From Colwellia hornerae (GTDB lineage: Bacteria; Pseudomonadota; Gammaproteobacteria; Enterobacterales; Alteromonadaceae): 64,000 nt of DNA. The stretch lies in NCBI RefSeq assembly GCF_007954355.1, contig NZ_VOLR01000010.1:62001-126000 (forward strand), given 5' to 3'. Shown here piece by piece: positions 44,831 through 54,776 of this stretch. Numbering within the stretch: position 1 is the first letter of the stretch; each line of letters begins with the position of its first letter. The notes below the pieces were generated by a model. The model did no database searches, had not been told where the DNA came from, and saw only the letters and a list, made by a program, of their open reading frames with translations. A program made the translations under genes and the position numbers.

Positions 44831-46411
44831 TCAAAGGTTTTGAGTTTGTATTGAAACATGGCTTTCTGGAATAATTTCTTCCGAGCGTTTATAAACGAAT
44901 AACCGTGAAGCAATTAACCAACAAAATAATGCCAAACTTATTAACATTATCTCAACGACAATCACATGATAGTAGCCAAAACTCAGCATAACTTTAATGC
45001 CCTGAGATACGACGAACCAATCCAATATTGGAGTTATCGATAAAGTTACCGCTGTAATTCTTAAAAAGGTGGCTGCAAATTGTTTTTGCGCTTTAATATT
45101 TAATGAAACGACAATAGCGGTGAATAAGCAACCAAAAAATAGATAACCAATTACGTCACTACGTCCCACAAAATCAATGGGAATAATACGAGCAAAAACA
45201 AAGCCAACAGCACTGGCAAATATAGTACCTATAAAACCACCAGTAGTGATTGCATAGACAACTTTTAATCCGATGGGGTTTTGTTTTTCTACCCGTAAGT
45301 TTACTTTTTTCTGAATCCACATCAAATTACCCGTTAAAATAATATAACAAGTTCCAATACCTAAGATGAAAAACAGTACCCGTATTAAATAGCCAGAAAA
45401 ATCACCAAAATGCAAACTCGATATTACTGAAAGGCCACCACGTAAATCATTATCGAAGTTATCTTTCGTTAAATACAAAACTCGCCCTGATGCTATATGA
45501 TACGTTGCCTCTTTACGTGTAGAAAACTGGCTTTTATCTGCTCCTCTAAAAGTGACAGAAGCACTCTCATCACCAAAATGGTCTATGGATACACGGTCTA
45601 TAGTTACTTCACCTAAGGAAGCTTTGGCGGTTAAAAACAAATTATCTATACCTTGCACTGGCATTACTATTTTAGTTTCATCTAAATGAACATCTACAAC
45701 GCCAGCGGCCTTGAATAATTCATTTTGATCACCGCCATACAACACAACAGCATATGATATTTGATAAATAATCAGTAAGTTAAACACTAAGCCAGAAAAG
45801 GCATACATAATATGAAAGGGTAACCCCATTACGCCGATAAGATTGTGTGCATCAAGTAACTTATCTTTATTTCCATCTTTCCTATATTGGAAAAATTTGC
45901 TAATTATTTTACGCCAATGAATAACGACACCGCTTAGTAATGCAACAAAGAAGAACAACGTAACTATGCCAACAAAATAGAGCCCAACTTCGGGTATATG
46001 TAAGTCGTAATGCAGTTCATATAAAAAATCCCCCCATCTAGAGCCATTACCCTTGCCTATTACTTTTCCGTTTGGAGCCAAAATCAAATGTTGATCAACA
46101 TGCTCTTCTTCAGAAATTTTTTCTTCAAAATACAGGTTAGCTAAAGGTTGCTCAGCCGTGGGCATAGATAAGATAAAATAGCCGTGGGTATTAATGTTAT
46201 ATTCTTGCGCTACTTCGTTGATCAAACTATCAAACGAAAATTTATCACTTTGCTCATGTACTGCAAAATGTGGGTTTAGTTCCCAGGCATTTATATCATC
46301 ACGAAATAAGCTTATTGAGCCCGCAAAAAATATAATAAACAAAATGGTCGATATAACTAAACCAACCCATGCATGTGCGTTGGTTAACGCTTTTAGCGAA
46401 TCTTTATTCAT
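44831..46411 (-). CDS. PepSY-associated membrane protein
   Basis: 526 residues with GAGG upstream. An N-terminal helix (NAHAWVGLVISTILFIIFFAGSISLF), a large periplasmic PepSY-type region, then HLVG-type helices (LYELHYDLHIPEVGLYFVGIVTLFFFVALLSG, DAHNLIGVMGLPFHIMYAFSG) with conserved histidines, and extra C-terminal helices. Such proteins are common beside siderophore receptors and some act as inner membrane ferric-siderophore reductases. It is the last gene of the minus-strand iron-uptake operon in the Tn7-like element. Confidence 0.88.
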   Translation of the reverse strand: MNKDSLKALTNAHAWVGLVISTILFIIFFAGSISLFRDDINAWELNPHFAVHEQSDKFSFDSLINEVAQEYNINTHGYFILSMPTAEQPLANLYFEEKISEEEHVDQHLILAPNGKVIGKGNGSRWGDFLYELHYDLHIPEVGLYFVGIVTLFFFVALLSGVVIHWRKIISKFFQYRKDGNKDKLLDAHNLIGVMGLPFHIMYAFSGLVFNLLIIYQISYAVVLYGGDQNELFKAAGVVDVHLDETKIVMPVQGIDNLFLTAKASLGEVTIDRVSIDHFGDESASVTFRGADKSQFSTRKEATYHIASGRVLYLTKDNFDNDLRGGLSVISSLHFGDFSGYLIRVLFFILGIGTCYIILTGNLMWIQKKVNLRVEKQNPIGLKVVYAITTGGFIGTIFASAVGFVFARIIPIDFVGRSDVIGYLFFGCLFTAIVVSLNIKAQKQFAATFLRITAVTLSITPILDWFVVSQGIKVMLSFGYYHVIVVEIMLISLALFCWLIASRLFVYKRSEEIIPESHVSIQTQNL

Positions 46412-46417
46412 TTCACT

Positions 46418-46672
46418 TTACCTCAATGATAATAGAGCAGCATTAATTAACACTGACGGGATTAATACCATAGTTAACTTTAACCATGCTTTTTTTGCAT
46501 TAGCAAAAGAATAACCCCACACTTGTACCCCAGCCCATAGGGGGAATGCGAGTAGTAAACCAATTAACAACATAGTGTCTTCTTTTATCGGGAGTAATAA
46601 ATTAAGGTTTAGCACTAAAGACACGGATAGTAATAGTCCGATAATCAATCCTGCAAAAGTTCGTGACCACAT
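46418..46672 (-). CDS. Small membrane protein (DUF3649-like)
   Basis: 84 residues with three hydrophobic segments (AGLIIGLLLSVSLVLNLNLLL, LIGLLLAFPLWAGVQVWGYSF, LTMVLIPSVLINAALLSL) and a conserved-looking basic SFANAKKAWLKL loop. It resembles DUF3649 proteins found in siderophore-uptake clusters. The start ATG overlaps the stop of the upstream gene (TAATG), and its stop lies six bases before the PepSY gene, so it is firmly in the operon. Confidence 0.75.
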   Translation of the reverse strand: MWSRTFAGLIIGLLLSVSLVLNLNLLLPIKEDTMLLIGLLLAFPLWAGVQVWGYSFANAKKAWLKLTMVLIPSVLINAALLSLR

Positions 46673-46989
46673 TATAAACCTCCTTCAAATACAGAAAGCA
46701 CTATTGACAGTACACAAACTAAAAAACTAGCGAATACAAGGTAATATTTTTTATAAGCACTGATCAGGGTAATTAAAGGTAAAAAGCAACACACTAATGC
46801 AAAGCCGGTAATCAATGCCGATACTGTTGGCAAATATAAAAATAACTGCGATAGCATTGCGCAAAGTAAAATAACCGCGACAACACGACTTATTATTACG
46901 GGTAATGGCTTAACAAATACCGTTTGCCGCTGGCTAGTGCCGAATAAAAGGAAACATGCCAGCCAAGCAGGGATAAAACTTAAAAACAT
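46672..46989 (-). CDS. Small membrane protein (DUF3325-like)
   Basis: 105 residues from ATG 46989, with GGAG five bases upstream; an in-frame TTG at 47028 is less likely. Three to four membrane segments (FLSFIPAWLACFLLFGT, VVAVILLCAMLSQLFLYL, LITGFALVCCFLPLITLI, LVFASFLVCVLSIVLSV). Position and pattern match the DUF3325 proteins that accompany PepSY proteins in iron-uptake operons. The assignment is by context and topology. Confidence 0.68.
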   Translation of the reverse strand: MFLSFIPAWLACFLLFGTSQRQTVFVKPLPVIISRVVAVILLCAMLSQLFLYLPTVSALITGFALVCCFLPLITLISAYKKYYLVFASFLVCVLSIVLSVFEGGL

Positions 46990-47075
46990 AAAAACTCCAT
47001 CTAGAATATAAATAACCAATAAAAACAACCACTTAACTCGAGGGCGCGATATTGATATCCCGCATTAATCGTTGA

Positions 47076-48218
47076 TTAAATTTTGTTTAATAAACTACGC
47101 TTTTTCCGTAGGTAGGGTGAAACTAAACGACGCCAAGAAAGCGTAAATCCGGTATAAACTAAAAAACATCCAGCTAGAGACGCCAAACCAGCAATAGTTT
47201 GCCCAACAAGCCCAAAGTATTCACCTGTATGCAGGAAGCGAGCCCCCCCCCAAGCCTGCGCGCCCTTCGACCAATCTGAACCTCGCTTTATTCGAACTAC
47301 GTCAGCAGTATCGTTATCTAAAAACAGTGCGTAAGCTGCATCATAATTATTACCAAGACTGCGATCGATATAGAAACGCGTGTTTTCTGTCTCTCTTCCG
47401 AACTCTACCCACATCGAATGCCAATCTGCCGAACCATTATCAACCGCATGTTGCTTAGCAACCGTAAAGAGTGATTCATAGGGCTGCTTGCCATCAATTA
47501 ATTCTACAGGTTCACGCCGCTGACGAGGCCCCGGCGCTTCCTCTCCATAAATGCCATAAACCGCGCCATTAGCCCATTGAAAATGGAAAATGGTTGCCGT
47601 CGAAACGATGACAAATAACGGCACCATCATCCAAACACCAAAGACATGGTGCCAGTTATAATGTTTAGCATGATGACTTTTAAAGTGTTTTTTAAATAAT
47701 AAGTGCCCTTTAATAGAAGACCAGTTAAAGCGACGCGGCAACCATAAATATGCCCCTGAAATGATAAGAAATAAAAACAATAAGTTGCTGTACGCGGTGA
47801 CTTCTTTAGCAATCGACTTTTCTTCTGCCGCCATTGCCAACCAACGATGAAGATCGGTAATAAAATGTAGTAACTCTACAATCGGACTTTGCCCTATTTG
47901 CAACGTTTCACCAGAATAAGGCGAGAGTAAATACCTATGTTTACCAGCCCACACGGGAATAGCTCTTCCTTTTTCATTTATCCAATGTATATAAATGTGA
48001 TTTTCATTCGGATGTTTTTCACGTGTTATGCGTAATACTTCATCTGTCGTTAACCTTTGTTCGCCCTCTAAAGGAAGAACGCTATGTCGTGAATCATCCC
48101 ATTCGATGATCTGCTTTTCATAAGTTAACAGCACACCCGTAGCAGACATGATAAACACAATAATGCCAACACTAATTCCTACAACTAAGTGCGACCAAAA
48201 GAAAATCTTACGAATCAT
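47076..48218 (-). CDS. PepSY-associated membrane protein
   Basis: 380 residues. It begins MIRKIFFWSHLVVGISVGIIVFIMSATGVLLTYEK, the standard first helix, followed by a PepSY region, LHRWLA at the second helix, HHVFGVWMMVPLFVIVSTATIFHFQWAN, and a final helix (VGQTIAGLASLAGCFLVYTGFTLSWRRL). The conserved histidines in helices could bind haem. It probably helps reduce or process imported ferric siderophore in the inner membrane. It lies 48 bases after the sulfotransferase gene. Confidence 0.9.
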   Translation of the reverse strand: MIRKIFFWSHLVVGISVGIIVFIMSATGVLLTYEKQIIEWDDSRHSVLPLEGEQRLTTDEVLRITREKHPNENHIYIHWINEKGRAIPVWAGKHRYLLSPYSGETLQIGQSPIVELLHFITDLHRWLAMAAEEKSIAKEVTAYSNLLFLFLIISGAYLWLPRRFNWSSIKGHLLFKKHFKSHHAKHYNWHHVFGVWMMVPLFVIVSTATIFHFQWANGAVYGIYGEEAPGPRQRREPVELIDGKQPYESLFTVAKQHAVDNGSADWHSMWVEFGRETENTRFYIDRSLGNNYDAAYALFLDNDTADVVRIKRGSDWSKGAQAWGGARFLHTGEYFGLVGQTIAGLASLAGCFLVYTGFTLSWRRLVSPYLRKKRSLLNKI

Positions 48219-48266
48219 TTTTTACCTTTTTCATATAGTATTTAAAAACTTACATTTAACCGATGA

Positions 48267-49742
48267 TCATCCAGCGTTAACGGCTTTTATCAAAGGACCT
48301 AAATAACGTTCATAATTTCGCCAACGTGCTTTAGCACTTTGATATAATGGCTGCCGTACTTGCCATCGACTAGGTGTTTGTACTGCACGATCACTTTTAT
48401 GAAAACTTAAGACTCGATCATCCCATGCTAAACCAACAAATTCGAGTAATTGACGACTTTGTATCTCAATTTCTGAGACCGTATATTCATAATTAACTTC
48501 ATGTATTTGTAGTCCGAAGATATGCTTAAAATGTTGCATAAGCTTTTGGTAACCTTGCCAATAATAAGCGATGTCTTCAAGATCCGTAGACCAACTCTGT
48601 GTTACATTAAAGTTTTGAGTGAAAATTGATAAGCCACAATCTCTAATATCCCGGGTACAATGAACTATGCGGGCATTTGGAAATGCCATGGCGACTAAGC
48701 CTAAATGCCAAAAGTTCAATGGTTGTTTATCAACTACTTTACATACGGTATTAGACGCACGCTTTCCGGAGTCAATCAGATAGTCTGTTGATATTGATTG
48801 AACTTGTTTTTTTGATAAGTGATTAGCCGTTTCTGGCCATGAAAGGTCATCAATACCAAGCCTATCGGGTGTTCCTGTCGCTAGATCAGTTAGTACATTT
48901 AACTCTCCTGCACCAAAACAATCAGGGTGTGAGGCTAGTACTTGCTCAGTTAATGAAGTTCCTGAACGTGGTAAGCCCACAATAAACACCGGTTGCTCTG
49001 ATTGATTGCCCCAGCCCTTGCGCGCTTTAAAAAATTCAGCGGAAAAAACGTCTATCATGTTTTGAATACGGGCATCAAAAACTTTACGATTAAATACTTC
49101 CGTATCTTCTCGTCTAGCATTATTAGCAACTTTATACGCCATAAATGCAGCAGGATAATTTTTTTGTTGCTCATAAGCTTTACCTAGCCCGTAACCTACG
49201 AGTGCTTTGTCTTTCAATGGTAAACATTCTAACTTGGCTTTTGCTTGTTCTATTTCCGATGAAATATCTACATGACGACCTAAGCCTAACAGACCTGACA
49301 GGGCTTCATTTTGGGATTTATCAATTGATAAAGCTTTTCGGTAGGCATCTGCAGCTTCTTTGGCCTCACCAATATCTTCTGATAGCTGACCAAGACCGCA
49401 GAAAGTAATTGCGGAGTTAGGGTCTAACGTCAAAGCATTTTCAAATTCACGCTTAGCGTGATCAACATAACCCAACGCCTGATGAGACGAAGCTAATAAT
49501 TGGCGCACCATGACATTATTAGGCTCTACAATGATTGCTTTGTGCAAACACTGACGTGCCTCTTCCAACTGATTATTGGCATCCATCAACTGAGCTAACC
49601 CTATCCAAGGGGCTGCAACTTTAGCGTTAAGTTTTAATGACTGTTTAAACGCATCAAACGAGCCGGCTATATCACCGGCTCGTTTGCGTTTATAGCCACA
49701 TTCATACCAATCTTTTGCCATTAAGGCATTGGCTGTAACCAT
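48267..49742 (-). CDS. TPR-repeat sulfotransferase
   Basis: 491 residues. TPR-like helical repeats cover about residues 8-210 (for example AAPWIGLAQLMDANNQLEEARQ). A sulfotransferase domain follows: FIVGLPRSGTSLTEQVLAS is the 5'-phosphosulfate-binding loop, and VHCTRDIRDCGLSIF is the 3'-phosphate-binding region. Such genes are often found directly downstream of TonB receptors in marine gammaproteobacteria, for unknown reasons. It starts 24 bases after the receptor, so it is in the same operon. It may sulfate a protein or small molecule with PAPS. Confidence 0.9.
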   Translation of the reverse strand: MVTANALMAKDWYECGYKRKRAGDIAGSFDAFKQSLKLNAKVAAPWIGLAQLMDANNQLEEARQCLHKAIIVEPNNVMVRQLLASSHQALGYVDHAKREFENALTLDPNSAITFCGLGQLSEDIGEAKEAADAYRKALSIDKSQNEALSGLLGLGRHVDISSEIEQAKAKLECLPLKDKALVGYGLGKAYEQQKNYPAAFMAYKVANNARREDTEVFNRKVFDARIQNMIDVFSAEFFKARKGWGNQSEQPVFIVGLPRSGTSLTEQVLASHPDCFGAGELNVLTDLATGTPDRLGIDDLSWPETANHLSKKQVQSISTDYLIDSGKRASNTVCKVVDKQPLNFWHLGLVAMAFPNARIVHCTRDIRDCGLSIFTQNFNVTQSWSTDLEDIAYYWQGYQKLMQHFKHIFGLQIHEVNYEYTVSEIEIQSRQLLEFVGLAWDDRVLSFHKSDRAVQTPSRWQVRQPLYQSAKARWRNYERYLGPLIKAVNAG

Positions 49743-49766
49743 ACTTTTTTACTACTATTGTTTAAG

Positions 49767-51890
49767 TTAGATTTTCCAGTTTAGCGTTAAAACTGCTGTA
49801 CGTGGAGCGCCTAATACGGCAGATCCTGTTAGCTTATTTACCGTATTTTGGAAGGTGTTTTCCACATAAAGTTCATCTGTTAAATTAAGAATATCAAATG
49901 AAACTTCAATTTCCTCATTGATTTGGTAACCAAAGTTCAAATCTGCAATAGATTGGCTATCCCAAGTCACTTTAGGACCGTCACGCTCGCCCATATGGCG
50001 TAAACCACCTCCCAAACTTAACCCTTCAAGTGCGCCCGATTGGATTTCGTAATTTACATATAAACTACCTGTCAACTCAGGAAATACCGGTTTTGTAATT
50101 TCATCATCTCCAGCTTCAGTCACATCAACATTGGTATAGCCTAGATTAAAGGTAATGTTAAGACCATCTGTAGGGTAGATGTCACTAGAAAACTCTACGC
50201 CTTTTACTTTAACTTCACCCGCCGTTACAACAAAAGCAGGTCCACCAGCAGTATTGTTTGGATCTTGTAAGGCAACATTATTACGAAGCGTATGGAATAC
50301 ACCTGCCTGAAAAGTGATCATATTGTCAAAAGCTGAACCTTTAGCACCAAGCTCAAAACCGTCTGAAGTTTCAGCAGGCACTGGCTTACTATCGCTTCTA
50401 AGACCAAATTGAGGGACAAAAGCTTGAGCAAAACTAGCATAAACATTAATATTTTCAGATGTTTCTAGTGATGCACCTAAACGCATAGTAAGCTCACTAT
50501 CATCAAACGATACAAGGTATTCATTACCTCGACGCCAGTTAGTTGTATCTTGCACTAATTGATCATAACGAATACCAGCAACAATGGTCAGTTTGTCAGT
50601 TGGGCGAAGTGCCGTTTCAGCGAATATAGATTCAAGTTCAGAATTATTTAAAGTGAAAGGCTCTGGTTCGCCTGTGCCACCATCTCCATAGCGAGGCTGA
50701 TCAATATCAGCGATGCTAAATGGTCCATCAACCCCGTAACCATTAAAACGTCTATCAAATAAACGTTCATCATGAGCTACACCAATGACTATGTTTTGAT
50801 CTTGACCCCAAAAGTTAGCAGTATAAGCAAGTTGCGCATCTAAAAAAGTTGCTTCAGAGTCTGCTACAGCGGTTTGAGGATAAGCCGCCATCGCTTCTAG
50901 ACCTGCGTCACCTCTATAGTTGTACAATCCCGATGTATTCTTATAATCAAAATCTGTCTGTTGTTTACTACCACGAACGGTAAGTTTTAGGTTATCTAAA
51001 AATTCGTGACTCACTTCAAGATTAACTAAAGTGTCTTCTACTTCACCTTCACTGTTTTGATAACCGGCAAAAGTTCCTGTATCTATCCCATCAGGAATAT
51101 CACCATTTTCCATCAGCGGAAATCCAGCTGGAGGCGTAACTTCATGCTTAGTGTAGGCAATACTGGCTTTTACTGAAGTAGCATCACTAAGGTTAAATAT
51201 AGCGACAGGTCGAAGTGCTGTGGTTTTTCGGCTAACTTCATCAGCATCAAATTTAAAATCTCGATAAGCACCACTGACACGTAGTAATACAGTCCCTGAG
51301 TTATCTAATTCACCTGCATTGACATCAAAATCAACACCTGTACTACCGAATTGATCAGCGCGTAATTTTACATTTGCCGCACTATTTTCTGTTGGTGATT
51401 TAGTTACCGTATTGATAATACCACCTGCACCGACAGGGCCTGAGGCAATTGAAGCGGGGCCTTTGAGAACTTCATAACGCTCTACAAATGAGCTATCACG
51501 TGCACCTGTACCTCTAAAATTATTCTGAACACGGTTATCAACTAAAATTGGCGCTTCAAAACCTCGAGATAAAAACCCTGTCCCACCTGTACCGCGTCTA
51601 TCTTCAGTACGGAAAATGTTAGGTAATGTGGTAAGTGCTTCTATCGGACGGGCAAAGTTACGAGCATCTAAAAGATCACTGTCCACAATATTTAAGGTAA
51701 AAGGTAGCTCTTTTGGCTTAACGGGAATACGGTTGATTAGTGATTGCTGAAATTGGCTCGTTACAATAATTTTTTCAATATCTTCTTCTTTTACTGTTTC
51801 TTCATCAGCAAATGCTATTGGCGCGGCAAGTGCAAGCGAAATTGCTGCAGCTAAAGGCGTTAACCCTTTGTAATTATTTTCTGTTTTCAT
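49767..51890 (-). CDS. TonB-dependent siderophore receptor
   Basis: 707 residues with a signal peptide ending near AFADEE and a TonB-box-like EKIIVTS. The plug domain holds DVRG-like segments (FLSRGFEAPILVDN and YEVLKGPASIASGPVGAGGIINTVTK) and the barrel ends LTLNWKI. It should import a ferric siderophore. A Fur-box-like sequence lies about 40 bases upstream. It heads a six-gene operon with the sulfotransferase, two small membrane proteins and two PepSY proteins; a two-component system is encoded just upstream. Confidence 0.94.
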   Translation of the reverse strand: MKTENNYKGLTPLAAAISLALAAPIAFADEETVKEEDIEKIIVTSQFQQSLINRIPVKPKELPFTLNIVDSDLLDARNFARPIEALTTLPNIFRTEDRRGTGGTGFLSRGFEAPILVDNRVQNNFRGTGARDSSFVERYEVLKGPASIASGPVGAGGIINTVTKSPTENSAANVKLRADQFGSTGVDFDVNAGELDNSGTVLLRVSGAYRDFKFDADEVSRKTTALRPVAIFNLSDATSVKASIAYTKHEVTPPAGFPLMENGDIPDGIDTGTFAGYQNSEGEVEDTLVNLEVSHEFLDNLKLTVRGSKQQTDFDYKNTSGLYNYRGDAGLEAMAAYPQTAVADSEATFLDAQLAYTANFWGQDQNIVIGVAHDERLFDRRFNGYGVDGPFSIADIDQPRYGDGGTGEPEPFTLNNSELESIFAETALRPTDKLTIVAGIRYDQLVQDTTNWRRGNEYLVSFDDSELTMRLGASLETSENINVYASFAQAFVPQFGLRSDSKPVPAETSDGFELGAKGSAFDNMITFQAGVFHTLRNNVALQDPNNTAGGPAFVVTAGEVKVKGVEFSSDIYPTDGLNITFNLGYTNVDVTEAGDDEITKPVFPELTGSLYVNYEIQSGALEGLSLGGGLRHMGERDGPKVTWDSQSIADLNFGYQINEEIEVSFDILNLTDELYVENTFQNTVNKLTGSAVLGAPRTAVLTLNWKI

Positions 51891-51927
51891 GTTAGACCTG
51901 TGGGTAAATATTTATTTTGCGCACATA

Positions 51928-51946
51928 CTAAATGAGAATCATTACC
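51928..51946 (-). promoter_or_regulatory. Fur box-like site
   Basis: The 19 bases from 51928 match 14 of 19 positions of the Fur consensus (core AATGAGAATCATTA) directly upstream of the TonB receptor at 49767-51890. Iron-dependent repression is expected. Confidence 0.75.
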
Positions 51947-52002
51947 ATTTACAATGGGGAGGACGAAATTGTTACAACTGTTACATTAAAACATGAACAG
52001 GC

Positions 52003-53343
52003 TTAATTTTTTGGGAGACAGATTAGCATGCATAAACCACCATTTTTTCCATTGCTTGCTGTAATTGATCCTCGAATTGCAGCAAGTTGACGCTCTGCCA
52101 ACGCTAAGCCTAAACCAAAACTTTCACTGTCGGCAGACCTTGAACTATCTACCCTAAAAAAGGGTTTGAAAATAGTATTCAATAATTTCTCAGGTACACC
52201 TGGGCCTTGGTCAATTATTTTTATTTTGAATTCATTCTCTTGTTCAGAGACAAATAATGAGATTGTTTTTCCAACTGGCGTATATCGTAAAGCATTTCTC
52301 AATACGTTTTCTAATGCTTGCCCTGCAGCTCTGTGACTAGAATTTTCAACTATTGCGGTATTTGGAAAATGACTAATAATTGATTTGTTAGGAAACTCGA
52401 ATTTAGCGTCTTCAATTAACACATCTAATAAATCAACAAGTTCAAGTGATTCTTGTTGTAGTTTAGGTTGTTCATTTTCAAGCCAAGCTAATGTTAATGT
52501 ATCTTCTACTAATTTTCTAATCTGTTTTGATTCTCGATCTATACGTTTAATATTTTCACTCGGTGTAGGTAAACTATTTTCCTTATCTAGGGCTATATCA
52601 AGACGAGTAAGCGGGGTTCTTAATTCATGTGACAAGTCCGCAATCAATTGTTTTTGACTGGCAAATTGTTCCCCTATTCGGGCCGCCATTTGATCAAAGG
52701 TAAAAGCAAGATCTGAAAATTCATCATTTCGATTACCCATCAGTTTTTTGGCACTCACATTAAATTTACCTTTACTAAATTCTCGAGTTGCTACTTTTAG
52801 CTTAAGTAACGGTGTCATAATATATCGATAAAGTAGGTAGGATAGAAATATAAGTAGGATTGCTGGCACAATGATTTGCAAGGTAATTTGAGTATATTGC
52901 CAGTAGAAACCGGGTCTCATTCTATTAGGTAGATAAACAAGCAAGCTGGTGTTTTTATCGCTAAACGGCATTTGCATCACCGGGTTTAGGTCAAAATACA
53001 AATGAATTTTCCAGTTTACATTACGGCCTAAATTATAGCCTTTATAATATTCAGATTTTAGTGTTGCACCAGCTATGTTTTCAATATCAAAAGCAGCAAC
53101 GACCATCCATGTATCCTCTTGTTTTTGCTTGATTTCTAACCAGTTATCTAATGATTTTTTATTGCCTGACAAATACAATTTTTCAGCCTGTTTACCCCAA
53201 GAATTTAGCGTTTGTTTATCTGTTGAAGAAAGGTAACTCATACCTTCTTCAGTTTTTGACGTGAGTAAGTTGAGTAAATAAAAAACGATCACTAAACTCA
53301 AGGCGATAATTAAACATAATTTTAAAAACAGTTTATTGGTCAT
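52003..53343 (-). CDS. Sensor histidine kinase
   Basis: 446 residues from ATG 53343, which overlaps the response regulator stop (ATGA). Two membrane helices (about 6-26 and 155-175) flank a periplasmic sensor; a HAMP region follows. The phosphoacceptor helix reads DLSHELRTPLTRLD. ATPase motifs are ALENVLRNALRYTP (N box), IIDQGPGVPE (G1) and FGLGLALAERQLAAI (G2). With the regulator at 53340 it forms a two-component system inside the Tn7-like element, probably controlling the adjacent receptor operon. Confidence 0.93.
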   Translation of the reverse strand: MTNKLFLKLCLIIALSLVIVFYLLNLLTSKTEEGMSYLSSTDKQTLNSWGKQAEKLYLSGNKKSLDNWLEIKQKQEDTWMVVAAFDIENIAGATLKSEYYKGYNLGRNVNWKIHLYFDLNPVMQMPFSDKNTSLLVYLPNRMRPGFYWQYTQITLQIIVPAILLIFLSYLLYRYIMTPLLKLKVATREFSKGKFNVSAKKLMGNRNDEFSDLAFTFDQMAARIGEQFASQKQLIADLSHELRTPLTRLDIALDKENSLPTPSENIKRIDRESKQIRKLVEDTLTLAWLENEQPKLQQESLELVDLLDVLIEDAKFEFPNKSIISHFPNTAIVENSSHRAAGQALENVLRNALRYTPVGKTISLFVSEQENEFKIKIIDQGPGVPEKLLNTIFKPFFRVDSSRSADSESFGLGLALAERQLAAIRGSITASNGKNGGLCMLICLPKN

Positions 53344-54026
53344 ACAAGACAATACCCTTTGCCATGGCTAGTTTTTAGTCGTTCACCTTGCCAATTTCCT
53401 TCATTGAGTTTTCTACGTACCCGACTTAAGTGCATGTCTAAACTGCGATCATAAGCGCCAATGTTTTTATTGAGTACTTTTTGATATAAATAGGCTTTAC
53501 TCAGCACTTCACCTCGGTTTAATAACAGTTCCCACAATAATTTAAATTGTATTGGTGTAAATTCTAATACTTTATCTTCTACAAAAACGAGTTGCTTTTC
53601 AATATTGATAGTTAAACCGTCAACGGTAAGCTCTTGATTAGATGATTCAGCAACCTGATGATGACTGCGGCGTAAAATAGCTTCTATGCGCAATATTAGC
53701 TCAACAGTGCTAAAAGGTTTGGAAACATAATCATCCGCTCCCTGGCTAAACCCCTGAATTCTTTCTTGCTCTGCGTTTTTAGCAGTAACTATGATTACAG
53801 GCGTTTTGGATGATTTTCTTAATACCTTGAGCAGTGAGAAACCATCTCGCTCGGGTAACATTATGTCTAATAAAATTAAATGGTGTTGCTGTAATGAAGC
53901 TTTAAGCAAACCGGTTTCACCATCGAAGCATTGCTCTACTTTATAACCTTTTAAAGTAAGTAATTCTGTTAGTTGTTGATTAAGGATTTTATCATCCTCA
54001 ATAATCAAAATATTGAAATTAGACAT
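53340..54026 (-). CDS. OmpR-family response regulator
   Basis: 228 residues from ATG 54026; an ATG at 54044 would add six residues, and neither has a good ribosome site. The receiver domain has IIEDD, the phosphorylated aspartate in ILLDIMLPERDGF and VTAKNAEQERIQGFSQGADDYVSKPF. The C-terminal winged helix ends RTSHGKGYCLV-like (RLKTSHGKGYCLV). It is co-translated with the histidine kinase and lies upstream of the siderophore receptor operon. Confidence 0.93.
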   Translation of the reverse strand: MSNFNILIIEDDKILNQQLTELLTLKGYKVEQCFDGETGLLKASLQQHHLILLDIMLPERDGFSLLKVLRKSSKTPVIIVTAKNAEQERIQGFSQGADDYVSKPFSTVELILRIEAILRRSHHQVAESSNQELTVDGLTINIEKQLVFVEDKVLEFTPIQFKLLWELLLNRGEVLSKAYLYQKVLNKNIGAYDRSLDMHLSRVRRKLNEGNWQGERLKTSHGKGYCLV

Positions 54027-54294
54027 AATATCGTTTTTTCTCATAAGAGCATAAACTTACCAATACCAACAATCAGACTTTTCTTATAAATCACTATCTG
54101 GAAGGTCTTTATTGATATTCCACAAGATAAGTAAAATACCTCTAAGTGTTAATTAACAAATATGGCAATACGAAAGCTATACCTGTCATTTTCATATCAA
54201 TCCGTCATGAACAAATAATTCAGCAAATTAAACGAAATGACTGAATAGCAAAGATACTAAGTGAGTAGACAGCAAAGGCTAAATTTATTAATTT

Positions 54295-54729
54295 TTAATG
54301 AAGTTTTAACATCAAATTATCAGTAGGAACATTTAAAGCACCGTACTCTTTAACACATTCATCACAAATAGGGTTATTTTTACGAAAAACCAATAAAGGA
54401 GGTAATGTCAGCGATAACCCTTTAAAAGCAAGTAGTTTGATGTCGTTACTTGCATGCTCTGACTGACTAACACTTTTCAAATACTCATGGGGAACAGATA
54501 AGAATCTTAGCGACAAAGTTAACTTCCCTATTTCTTCATACAATGAAGATAGATTATGACAGCTACATATCCATGCCATCATTGTTTCTGAACACAAAGG
54601 GTTACTTTTGTAACCATAAGCTAATAAATCGTATGCTTCAGAATAAAAAAATTCAGCTTGTTGCCATTGGCGATTAAAAAAACAATCATTACCTTGCTTT
54701 AATAACATCTGCCATTGAGCATTTTTCAT
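54295..54729 (-). CDS. Small TPR-like protein with Fur box
   Basis: 144 residues with AAGGGG seven bases before the ATG. The N-terminal part is a TPR-like helical pair (LLKQGNDCFFNRQWQQAEFFYSEAYDLL); a CDEC motif (Cys near residue 121 and 124) lies close to the C-terminus. A Fur-box-like site at 54758 overlaps the promoter, so iron control is likely. The function is not recognised. It is divergent from the second TonB receptor. Confidence 0.75.
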   Translation of the reverse strand: MKNAQWQMLLKQGNDCFFNRQWQQAEFFYSEAYDLLAYGYKSNPLCSETMMAWICSCHNLSSLYEEIGKLTLSLRFLSVPHEYLKSVSQSEHASNDIKLLAFKGLSLTLPPLLVFRKNNPICDECVKEYGALNVPTDNLMLKLH

Positions 54730-54757
54730 TTATATCCCCTTAATAAAACACTGTGAA

Positions 54758-54776
54758 CGTAATGATAATCATTTGC
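54758..54776 (-). promoter_or_regulatory. Fur box-like site
   Basis: Matches 15 of 19 positions of the Fur consensus (core TAATGATAATCATT), 29 bases upstream of the TPR-like gene start. Confidence 0.8.
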
